Shown piece by piece: positions 1 to 5,856 of a stretch of DNA of 6,779 bases. Position 1 is the first letter of the stretch; each line of letters starts with the position of its first letter. The stretch lies in NCBI GenBank assembly GCA_025966175.1, contig JAOPVN010000230.1:1-6779 (forward strand). Reading direction: 5' to 3'. The notes beneath the pieces are model-generated. The model was not told the DNA's origin. It worked only from the letters and a program-made list of their open reading frames with translations, and did no database searches. Both the position numbers and the translations under genes were made by a program. This DNA is from Modestobacter sp. (lineage in GTDB: Bacteria > Actinomycetota > Actinomycetes > Mycobacteriales > Geodermatophilaceae).

Positions 1-1
1 C

Positions 2-100
2 GGTGCCGTGATGCGGATCTGCCGGGAGGCCGCCTGGGAGGTCGACGCGGCGCTGCGGCCGGAAGGGAAGGCCGGCAGCCTGGTGCGCACCACCGCCGGG
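2..100 (+). repeat. Upstream copy of an intragenic glnE duplication
   Basis: These 99 bases align without gaps to 287-385, an offset of 285 bases (95 codons, in frame). By hand count 81 of 99 bases and 26 of 33 residues are identical. The shared protein segment runs from G-A-(V/L)-M-R-I-C through WEVDAALRPEG to LVR. Similarity stops at about base 100, where this copy runs into the sequence that leads to the GKTGG motif. In ordinary GlnE this segment occurs once in the N-terminal domain, after that motif. The copy begins at or before the window edge. Confidence 0.8.
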
Positions 101-2566
101 CTGGCCCTGGCCGTCGCCGAGCAGCCGGCCGACGCGACCCCCTGCCGGCTGGCGGTCATCGCCTTGGGGAAGACCGGCGGCCGGGAGCTGAACTACGTCA
201 GCGACGTCGACGTCGTCTTCGTCGCCGAGCCGCTGAATCCCGGCGAGGACGACGCCGCGGCCCTGGCCAGCGCCACCCGGGTGGCCGGAGCCCTGATGCG
301 GATCTGCGGCCAGGCGGCCTGGGAGGTCGACGCGGCGTTGCGGCCGGAGGGCAGGGCCGGCGTCCTGGTCCGGTCGCTCGCCGGGCACCGCGCCTACTAC
401 GAGCAGTGGGCCAGCACCTGGGAGTTCCAGGCGCTGCTGAAGATGCGCCCGGTCGCCGGGGACCCGTCGCTCGGCCGGGAGTACGTCGACGCGCTGTGGC
501 CGCTGGTCTGGAAGGCCGGCGACCGGACCGGCTTCGTCGCCGAGATCCAGGCCATGCGCCGCCGCGTGGAGCAGAACATCCCGGCCGGCCAGGCCGACCG
601 CGAGCTGAAGCTGGGCCGCGGCGGGCTCCGCGACGTGGAGTTCAGCGTGCAGCTGCTGCAACTGGTGCACGGCCGCGCCGACGTCTCGCTGCGGGTGGGT
701 GGCACGATCCCGGCGCTGACCGTGCTGGGGGCCGGCGGGTACATCAGCCGGGACGACGCCGCGACGCTGGTCGCCTCCTACCGGTTCCTGCGCACCGTGG
801 AGCACCGGCTGCAGCTGCTGCGGCTGCGGCGCACCCACCTGCTGCCGGTCGCCGGTGACCAGCTGCGCTGGCTGGCCCGCTCGTTGGGCTACAAGCCCGA
901 CAGCCGGGGCGACTCCGTCGACGTGCTGCGCGCCGAGCTGGCGCTGCACACCCGGGTGGTCCGCCGGCTGCACGAGAAGCTCTTCTACCGGCCGCTGCTG
1001 TCCTCGGTGGCCCGGGTACCCGGCGAGCAGCTGGCGCTGGGGTCGAAGGCGGCGGGTGCGTGGCTGCGGGCGCTGGGGTTCGCCGACCCCGACGGTGCGC
1101 TGCGGCACCTGACCGCGCTGACCGGGGGGCTGAGCCGTTCGGCGTCGATGCAGCGCTACCTGCTGCCGGTGCTGCTGCAGTCCTTCGCCTCCTGCGCCGA
1201 CCCCGACGCGGGGCTGCTGGCCTACCGCCGGGTCAGCGAGGCGCTCGGCAACGACCAGTGGTTCCTGCGGCTGCTGCGCGACGAAGGGCAGGCCGCCGAG
1301 CGGCTGGCCGTGCTGCTGGGCTCCAGCCAGTACGTCGCCGGGCTGCTGACCCGCACGCCCGAGGCGATGCGGATCCTCGCCGACGACGCCCAGCTCGAGC
1401 CGCGCAGCGCCGAGGCGCTGACCTCGGCGTGGCGGCAGGCGGTGGCCCGGGCCGGGGACGCCTCGGCCGGGGTGCAGGTGCTGCGCTCGCTGCGGCGCCA
1501 GGAGCTGCTCCGGATCGCCTGCGCCGACCTGCTCGGCCGGCTGGACGTGCTGCGCGTCGGTCAGGCGCTGCACGACGTCGCCGTGGCCACGCTGCGCGCG
1601 GGCCTGGACGCCGCGGTGCGCAGCTGGGCCGCCGACGTCGGGATGGCCGTCGAGGACGTCCCGGTGGACATCGCCGTCATCGGCATGGGCCGACTGGGCG
1701 GGGCGGAGATGGGCTACGGCTCGGACGCCGACGTCCTGTTCGTGCACCGGGTGCGGTCCGTGGGGGACGGCGGGTCGGGGGGAGACGCCGCCGACGAGTC
1801 CCGGGCGGCGCACGCGGCCAACGCCGTGGCCCACGCGCTGCGCCGGCTGCTGGGCGAACCGGCGCCGGACCCGGCGTTCGAGGTCGACGCGAATCTGCGC
1901 CCCGAGGGCCGGCAGGGGGCGTTGTCGCGCAGCCTGTCCGCCTTCGCCGAGTACTACCAGCGCTGGGTGTCGACCTGGGAGGTGCAGGCGCTGCTGCGCG
2001 CCGAGCCGGTGGCCGGCGACGAACAGCTGGGCAGGGAGTTCATCGCCCTGATCGACCCGCTGCGCTACCCGGGCGCGGGGCTGTCGGCCGACCAGATCGC
2101 CGAGATCCGCCGGATCAAGGCCCGGGTCGACAGCGAGCGGCTGCCCCGCGGCGCCGATCCGGCCACGCACACCAAGCTCGGCCGGGGCGGCCTGGCCGAC
2201 GTCGAGTGGACCGTGCAGCTGCTGCAGCTCGAGCACGCCGCCGCCCATCCCGAGCTGCGGGTGACCTCCACGATCACCGCGCTGGGCGCGCTGGGGAACG
2301 TCGGGCTGCTGGACGCCGAGCAGGTCAACGCGCTGCAGTCCGCCTGGGAACTCGCCAGCCGGGCCCGCAACGCGGTGTTCCTGGTGCGCGGGCGCCCCGG
2401 TGACCAGCTGCCCCGGCAGGGTCTGGAGCTCAACGGGGTGGCCCGGGCCTGCGGGTACGGGGCCGACATCGACGCCGGGGAGTTCCTCGACGACTACCGG
2501 CGGATCACCCGCCGTGCCCGCTCGGTGGTCGAGCAGGTCTTCTACGGCCGCTCCGAGGAGGCCTGA
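2..2566 (+). CDS. glnE: Bifunctional glutamine synthetase adenylyltransferase / adenylyl-removing enzyme, 5'-truncated by the window
   Basis: The enzyme attaches AMP from ATP to a tyrosine of glutamine synthetase, lowering its activity, and removes it by phosphorolysis, so it tunes cytosolic ammonia assimilation. The reading frame is open to the window edge; residues are counted from the GTG at base 8, which is probably not the true start. Two nucleotidyltransferase domains are visible. The N-terminal (de-adenylylating) one has GKTGGRELNYVSDVD at about residues 54-68 (Asp66, Asp68) and WEVDAALRPEG from 105. The C-terminal (adenylylating) one has GMGRLGGAEMGYGSDAD at 559-575 (Asp573, Asp575) and FEVDANLRPEG from 624. 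Each is followed by a helical KLGRGGL(R/A)DVE block, near residues 201 and 721. Length from the first motif to the stop (~800 residues) fits actinobacterial GlnE of roughly 1000 residues. Oddity: residues 1-31 duplicate residues 96-126, so the N-terminal domain seems to contain an internal tandem duplication that begins upstream of the window. The family call is firm. Confidence 0.95.
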   Translation, partial: GAVMRICREAAWEVDAALRPEGKAGSLVRTTAGLALAVAEQPADATPCRLAVIALGKTGGRELNYVSDVDVVFVAEPLNPGEDDAAALASATRVAGALMRICGQAAWEVDAALRPEGRAGVLVRSLAGHRAYYEQWASTWEFQALLKMRPVAGDPSLGREYVDALWPLVWKAGDRTGFVAEIQAMRRRVEQNIPAGQADRELKLGRGGLRDVEFSVQLLQLVHGRADVSLRVGGTIPALTVLGAGGYISRDDAATLVASYRFLRTVEHRLQLLRLRRTHLLPVAGDQLRWLARSLGYKPDSRGDSVDVLRAELALHTRVVRRLHEKLFYRPLLSSVARVPGEQLALGSKAAGAWLRALGFADPDGALRHLTALTGGLSRSASMQRYLLPVLLQSFASCADPDAGLLAYRRVSEALGNDQWFLRLLRDEGQAAERLAVLLGSSQYVAGLLTRTPEAMRILADDAQLEPRSAEALTSAWRQAVARAGDASAGVQVLRSLRRQELLRIACADLLGRLDVLRVGQALHDVAVATLRAGLDAAVRSWAADVGMAVEDVPVDIAVIGMGRLGGAEMGYGSDADVLFVHRVRSVGDGGSGGDAADESRAAHAANAVAHALRRLLGEPAPDPAFEVDANLRPEGRQGALSRSLSAFAEYYQRWVSTWEVQALLRAEPVAGDEQLGREFIALIDPLRYPGAGLSADQIAEIRRIKARVDSERLPRGADPATHTKLGRGGLADVEWTVQLLQLEHAAAHPELRVTSTITALGALGNVGLLDAEQVNALQSAWELASRARNAVFLVRGRPGDQLPRQGLELNGVARACGYGADIDAGEFLDDYRRITRRARSVVEQVFYGRSEEA
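287..385 (+). repeat. Downstream copy of the intragenic glnE duplication
   Basis: This is the partner of bases 2-100. It is in the normal GlnE context: after GGRELNYVSDVD, and continuing into the AYYEQWASTWEFQALLK block expected for the family. It is therefore likely the functional copy. It differs from the first copy at 18 of 99 positions, many of them changing the amino acid. Confidence 0.8.
2555..2560 (+). promoter_or_regulatory. Ribosome binding site for the CDGSH gene, inside the glnE tail
   Basis: GAGGAG lies 8 bases before the GTG at 2569 and overlaps the last codons of glnE, whose stop ends at 2566. It supports the GTG at 2569 over the later in-frame GTGs at 2626 and 2713, which have no comparable site. 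The arrangement suggests translational coupling to glnE. Confidence 0.65.
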
Positions 2567-2568
2567 GG

Positions 2569-3027
2569 GTGGACCCGGACGGGGCGCCGGGGTTGAGCTC
2601 GCCCGCCACCGGGCACGATGACCCGGTGCCCCCGACCCGGCCTGCTCAGCTCACGGCTGCCCAGCTCCCCGCTGCCCAGAGCCACGCTGCCCAGCTCCCC
2701 GCTGCCGACGACGTGACCGACGAGCGCGTGCGGAACCTGCCCCCGGCCGACGAGCCGACCGCCACCATCACGCCCTACCGGGACGGCCCCCTCCTCGTGC
2801 GGGGGGACTTCCGGCTGATCGACACCGACGGCAGCGAGATCGACCCGGGCCGCAAGACGGTCGCGCTGTGCCGCTGCGGCAAGTCCGGCATCAAGCCGTT
2901 CTGCGACGGCACGCACAAGCGAGCCGACTTCCACTCCGGCAGCGCCCCCTCACGCCCGCGGCCGGCGGCCCAGATCTTCCGTGAGGCCGGCCGGGACGCC
3001 GACAGCGGCCACCGACCGCCTGCCTGA
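2569..3027 (+). CDS. CDGSH iron-sulfur domain protein with repeat-containing N-terminal extension
   Basis: This is a small protein (152 residues) predicted to bind a [2Fe-2S] cluster through three cysteines and one histidine, as in the mitoNEET/CDGSH family. The family motif CxCx2(S/T)x3PxCDGx2H is complete: Cys101, Cys103, Cys112 and His116. The compact domain covers about residues 64-122 and includes the TPYRDGPLLVRG strand typical of short bacterial members. These are usually redox or iron-sulfur handling proteins of unknown partner. No signal peptide or membrane segment is visible, so it is likely cytosolic. Before the domain lies a ~60-residue Ala/Pro/Gln-rich extension with four tandem pentapeptides (residues 26-45); after it is a ~30-residue polar tail. 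The start follows a good GAGGAG site, 2 bases after the glnE stop, so it probably shares the glnE transcript. A shorter product from the GTG at 2713 (about 104 residues) would be closer to normal family size and cannot be excluded. Confidence 0.87.
   Translation: MDPDGAPGLSSPATGHDDPVPPTRPAQLTAAQLPAAQSHAAQLPAADDVTDERVRNLPPADEPTATITPYRDGPLLVRGDFRLIDTDGSEIDPGRKTVALCRCGKSGIKPFCDGTHKRADFHSGSAPSRPRPAAQIFREAGRDADSGHRPPA
2644..2703 (+). repeat. 15-bp minisatellite, four tandem copies
   Basis: Four in-frame 15-base units encode AQLTA, AQLPA, AQSHA and AQLPA. Units 2 and 4 are identical and lie inside a perfect 21-base repeat (2656-2676 and 2686-2706) with a 30-base period. The array sits wholly in the N-terminal extension of the CDGSH protein, so gain or loss of units would change the protein length without a frameshift. 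Confidence 0.85.
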
Positions 3028-3050
3028 CTCCGGCGGCAGCGCTCAGGCGG
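3016..3050. terminator. Possible bidirectional terminator between convergent genes
   Basis: CCGCCTG (3016-3022) can pair with CAGGCGG (3044-3050). Alternatively GCCTGA (3022-3027) can pair with TCAGGC (3043-3048), whose arms hold the two opposing stop codons. Only 15 bases separate the stops, so one hairpin could serve both genes. There is no T-run on either side, so this is weak as an intrinsic terminator, although hairpins lacking a U-tract are common in actinobacteria. Confidence 0.3.
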
Positions 3051-4056
3051 CGAGGGCCGCCTCGCCGCGCAGGCCGGTCCGGCCGGCCTCCCAGGCGTCG
3101 AGCAGGTGGACGGCGGTCAGGCCGTCCAGCGCCAGCGAGCACTGCGCACCGAAGAGGACGTCGGCGGCCAGCGACGGGTCCTCCGCCACCAGGGACCCGC
3201 ACATGTCGACCGAGGCGATCTGCTCGTGGACGGCGTCGGCCTCCACGTGCTCGTCGTAGAAGACCGTGGTGCCCTCGCCGAACCCGAGCCGGCGCAGCCC
3301 CGTGGAGTACCGCCGGCTGGGCTCCGACGAGGTCATCTCCACCGCGGCCAGGTGCCCGAGGCAGGCGCCGCGCCACCGGCGGTGCAGGCCGAACAGCGAC
3401 ATCGTGTTCACCGAGGTGAACGCGACCGCGGGGGCGTCGTCCCACAGCGCCCCGTAGCCGGTGTCCAGGTCGAGGTCGCGCATCATCCCGGCGAACAGTT
3501 GGCTGTGCATGCGCTCGGCCGAGCCGCCGCCGTACTCGTCGGCCTGGATCTCCACCATCGCGGCCTTGGCGCGGCCGGCCAGCCGCGGGATCGCCCAGGT
3601 GTGCGGGTCGCCCTCCTTGAGGTGGTAGACCGACCGCACGGTGAGGTACTCGCGCCAGTGCTCGAGCGTCCCCTGCCGGGCCAGGTACCGGGACAACGAG
3701 GGGCCGTCGTCGGCGGCGATCACCGCGGTGAGCTGCTGGTCGACCGGTTCGTCGGTCACCTCCACCGGGCTCACCAGCGCCTGCAGCGCGGCCAGGTGCC
3801 GCGCCTCCAGGACTCCGCGCAGCCGGAGCAGCTCCGGGTCCCACTCCCAGGCGTCGTCCACGCCGTCGAAGCCCCGGTAGTGCAGCTCGTAGCAGATCGC
3901 CAGGCTCAGCTGCAGGTCGTCGTCGGTCAGCGGGTCGGTCGCTGCGGCGGCCAGCGTCTCGGCGGTCGCCAGGGTGCTCGGGCCGAGTGTCCGGCCGTCG
4001 GTGAGGTCCGCGCACAGTGCGGCGCTGAGCGGGCCCCGTGGCTTGGGAAGGCGCAT
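3043..4056 (-). CDS. Iron-containing redox enzyme family protein (heme-oxygenase-like fold, putative diiron oxidase)
   Basis: The 337-residue all-helical protein resembles the heme-oxygenase-like, iron-containing redox enzyme family; the substrate is unknown. Candidate metal ligands are visible: Glu174-x9-His184 in QADEYGGGSAERMH, and His270-x3-Asp274-x2-His277 in YDEHVEADAVH. A further Glu (Glu148, or Glu132) comes before them. This spacing matches the pattern I recall for heme-oxygenase-like diiron oxidases such as SznF, and favours a diiron site over heme binding. The conserved YELHYRG is at 56-62. No signal peptide or membrane segment is visible. Start: ATG at 4056 begins MRLPKPRGPLS, which looks like the family N-terminus; ATG at 4068 (four residues longer) is equally possible, and neither has a good ribosome binding site. 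A further extension would overlap the chemoreceptor gene and is unlikely. The gene is convergent with the CDGSH gene and downstream of the chemoreceptor on the same strand. Confidence 0.85.
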   Translation of the reverse strand: MRLPKPRGPLSAALCADLTDGRTLGPSTLATAETLAAAATDPLTDDDLQLSLAICYELHYRGFDGVDDAWEWDPELLRLRGVLEARHLAALQALVSPVEVTDEPVDQQLTAVIAADDGPSLSRYLARQGTLEHWREYLTVRSVYHLKEGDPHTWAIPRLAGRAKAAMVEIQADEYGGGSAERMHSQLFAGMMRDLDLDTGYGALWDDAPAVAFTSVNTMSLFGLHRRWRGACLGHLAAVEMTSSEPSRRYSTGLRRLGFGEGTTVFYDEHVEADAVHEQIASVDMCGSLVAEDPSLAADVLFGAQCSLALDGLTAVHLLDAWEAGRTGLRGEAALAA

Positions 4057-4082
4057 GGGAGTGATCATGCCCAGGAAGTCGA

Positions 4083-4102
4083 CGTCCGGAACCTCCCGGA
4101 CG
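4083..4102 (-). promoter_or_regulatory. Leader hairpin upstream of the iron-redox gene
   Basis: Read on the - strand, CGTCCGG pairs perfectly with CCGGACG around a 6-base loop, GAGGTT. The only Shine-Dalgarno-like run here (GGGAGG) enters this loop, and the structure ends 14 bases before the ATG at 4068. It may affect translation of the gene, but high GC makes chance hairpins common. Confidence 0.3.
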
Positions 4103-4132
4103 GGTGACCTGCGGCCCAACGCGGCGCGCCCC

Positions 4133-4148
4133 CCACCCGGCCGGGTGG
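4133..4148. terminator. 16-bp perfect palindrome after the chemoreceptor gene
   Basis: CCACCCGGCCGGGTGG is its own reverse complement and lies 20 bases downstream of the chemoreceptor stop codon. As RNA it can form a 6-bp stem with a GGCC loop. It could be a terminator without a U-tract, or a binding site for a dimeric regulator ahead of the iron-redox gene. The rest of 4057-4168 has no gene that I can support. Confidence 0.35.
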
Positions 4149-4168
4149 AGGCCGCGGAGCGGAACGGG

Positions 4169-5728
4169 TCAGCCGTGCCGCTCGAAGGCGGTGGCCATCC
4201 GGGCCTGCTCCTCCAGCACCTCACCGATGCGGGTCTGGACGACGTCGAGCTGGCCGATGATCTCCCCGGTCGTGTGGATCCCGGAGGCGACGGCCTTGCT
4301 GCTGGCCTGGATGCCGGCGATCTGGTCCGAGACCCGCTGGGTGGCGTTGGCCGTCTCCCGGGCCAGGTCCTTGACCTCGCTGGCCACGACCGCGAAGCCC
4401 TTGCCCAGCACGCCGGCGCGGGCGGCCTCGATGGTGGCGTTGAGGGCGAGCAGGTTGGTCTGGTCGGCGATGCCGGAGATGATCCGGATGACCTCGCCGA
4501 CCGCGGCCGACGCCTCGTCCAGCGCCTCGACCTCGTCGGTCATGGTCGAGGCCTGGCTCACCGCGCTCTCGGCCACTCGCCCGGCGTCGTTGGCGGCCTC
4601 GCGCAGCCGGGCGACGGTGTCCAGCAATTCGCGCGCGTTGTCCGAGGACTCCTCGGTGCGGCGGAGCACGTCCAGCCGCTGGGAGACCAGCTGCTGCACG
4701 TTGCGCAGCGCCGAGGCGCGGGAGTCCGACAGCTCGATGGTCTCGGTGAGGAAGAAGTCCATCGTGCCGATCACCCGGCCGCCGACGATGAGGGGGAAGC
4801 AGACGCCGGACTTGACCCCGGCGCGCTGGGCGGCCGGCGCCCGCACACAGTCGGTCATCTCGCCGATGTCCTTGACGAAGAACAGGTCCCGGTTCTGCCA
4901 GGCCCGGCCGGAGAAGCCCACGCCCTCGGCGAAGCTGGCGGTGAGGGTGACCTTGCGGAACTCCTCACCGGCCGAGCCGGACTCCTGCTGGAACCGCAGC
5001 ACGTTGGCCGACTCGTCCAGGGCCCAGTAGGAGCCGTAGGCCCAGCCGAATGCCTCGCGCACGGTGTCCAGCGCGATATGCAGCGCCGACTGCCGGTCGC
5101 TGGCGGCGCCCACCTCGGTGACGACGGTGGTCACCGCGACCCGGTCGTCGAGGGTCTCCTGCAGCTGAGCCGTCGCCAGTGCCGCCCTGCGGGCGTGGCC
5201 GAGCACGCGGCCCAGCGAGTCCCACTTGCTCTGCCGGGCGCCGAGGAAGGGCAGCTCACCGTCGGTGTAGTACTCGTAGAGCGCGGTCACCCGGCCGTCC
5301 TCGACCAGCGGCAGGACGCAGCCGCTGGTCGCCCCGGCCGACAGCGCGCCGCCCCAGCGCAGACAGGTGCGGGGATCGGACTCCGCGTCGAGGACCAGCG
5401 CCTGCTTGGTGCGGATGGCCTCGCCGCCGAAGCCGTCCCTGGCGGTGATCCGGTCGACGTGGCCACCGGGGCCCGTGGCCATGGCCCCGGCCATCGGCCC
5501 GAACTGGCCGCCCAGGTGGAAGGTGCCGTCGTCAGTGACGAGCCAGACCGCGCCATAGCCGATCTGCAGCTCCCGGACCAGGGTCTCGGTGATGACGTGG
5601 TGGGCGTGGGACTCGTTGGTCACGCCGCGGTCGAGCTGGTCGATGACGGCTTCCACGGCCTCGACGTCGCGGGGCATCTGCAGCGGCACCGCCCTGGTCG
5701 CCGCCTGGCTGCTGGTGCGCCGCCTCAT
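4169..5728 (-). CDS. Soluble GAF-GAF methyl-accepting chemotaxis protein
   Basis: A 519-residue cytosolic chemoreceptor. Two GAF-type sensor domains (about residues 38-185 and 205-355) are followed by an MCP signalling hairpin (about 365-519). The hairpin tip carries ADQTNLLALNATIEAARAG (421-439) and then GKGFAVVASEVKDLA, the region that binds CheA/CheW. There is no transmembrane segment, HAMP domain or periplasmic domain, so it should sense an internal cue. The arms on each side of the tip are about 80 residues, short for an MCP. Both GAF domains have a cysteine at matching places (Cys137 in SGCVLPL, Cys310 in SGVCFPL), plus Cys122 and Cys294; ligand or redox sensing is possible but unproven. 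Where most MCPs have Glu after ARAG, this one has Val440. There is no C-terminal CheR/CheB tether pentapeptide. The start at 5728 is chosen because GGAGG lies 6 bases upstream; a longer frame to 5902 is open but would include the likely promoter. It may control motility or another Che-type pathway. Confidence 0.9.
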   Translation of the reverse strand: MRRRTSSQAATRAVPLQMPRDVEAVEAVIDQLDRGVTNESHAHHVITETLVRELQIGYGAVWLVTDDGTFHLGGQFGPMAGAMATGPGGHVDRITARDGFGGEAIRTKQALVLDAESDPRTCLRWGGALSAGATSGCVLPLVEDGRVTALYEYYTDGELPFLGARQSKWDSLGRVLGHARRAALATAQLQETLDDRVAVTTVVTEVGAASDRQSALHIALDTVREAFGWAYGSYWALDESANVLRFQQESGSAGEEFRKVTLTASFAEGVGFSGRAWQNRDLFFVKDIGEMTDCVRAPAAQRAGVKSGVCFPLIVGGRVIGTMDFFLTETIELSDSRASALRNVQQLVSQRLDVLRRTEESSDNARELLDTVARLREAANDAGRVAESAVSQASTMTDEVEALDEASAAVGEVIRIISGIADQTNLLALNATIEAARAGVLGKGFAVVASEVKDLARETANATQRVSDQIAGIQASSKAVASGIHTTGEIIGQLDVVQTRIGEVLEEQARMATAFERHG

Positions 5729-5734
5729 CCATGT

Positions 5735-5739
5735 CCTCC
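5735..5739 (-). promoter_or_regulatory. Ribosome binding site of the chemoreceptor gene
   Basis: GGAGG on the - strand lies 6 bases before the ATG at 5728. It decides the start between this ATG and the 58-residue longer frame that begins at 5902. Confidence 0.7.
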
Positions 5740-5756
5740 ATCGCCGAGACCCCGCC

Positions 5757-5778
5757 GGCCGGCGACGTACCGCCGGCC
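5757..5778 (-). promoter_or_regulatory. GC hairpin in the predicted chemoreceptor leader
   Basis: GGCCGGCG pairs with CGCCGGCC (8 bp, all G-C) around a 6-base loop. It sits between the candidate promoter (5829-5856) and the ribosome binding site (5735-5739). It could protect the message, act as a weak attenuator or be a protein binding site; function unknown. Confidence 0.35.
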
Positions 5779-5828
5779 CGAGTCGGGTGGCTGCGGCGCC
5801 GAGCTTCGGACGTCGCAGTTCCTGAACG

Positions 5829-5856
5829 TCATCGGCACGCTCCTGTGTGGAGTTGA
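5829..5856 (-). promoter_or_regulatory. Candidate sigma-28 (FliA/WhiG-type) promoter for the chemoreceptor gene
   Basis: On the - strand TCAA (5856-5853) is followed, after 16 bases, by GCCGATGA (5836-5829). The known consensus for motility-type sigma factors is T(A/C)AA, 15-16 bases, GCCGATAA, so only one of eight -10 positions differs. It lies about 100 bases before the chemoreceptor start and points towards it, which fits the usual control of chemotaxis genes by this sigma factor. Confidence 0.5.

Noticed and set aside
2..100. Duplication explained as gene conversion from the C-terminal GlnE domain
   Set aside because: The first copy reads WEVDAALRPEG like the N-terminal domain, not FEVDANLRPEG as in the C-terminal domain, so it derives from the N-terminal segment.
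1060..2403. Long + strand open frame (447 codons) inside glnE in another frame
   Set aside because: The product is an Arg/Ala/Gly-rich string typical of an out-of-frame reading of high-GC coding DNA; the overlapping glnE frame has clear domains.
2891..4015. 374-codon - strand frame overlapping the iron-redox gene
   Set aside because: Out-of-frame Arg/Gly/Ala/Pro-rich shadow; it also runs across the end of the CDGSH gene.
3106..4107. Long + strand open frame opposite the iron-redox gene
   Set aside because: The antisense product has no recognisable domain and is His/Val/Arg/Gly-rich; the - strand frame has conserved ligands and family motifs.
4057..4224. Extension of the iron-redox protein upstream to the ATG at 4224
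   Set aside because: It would overlap the end of the chemoreceptor gene by 56 bases and encode Arg/Gly/Pro-rich residues not typical of the family.
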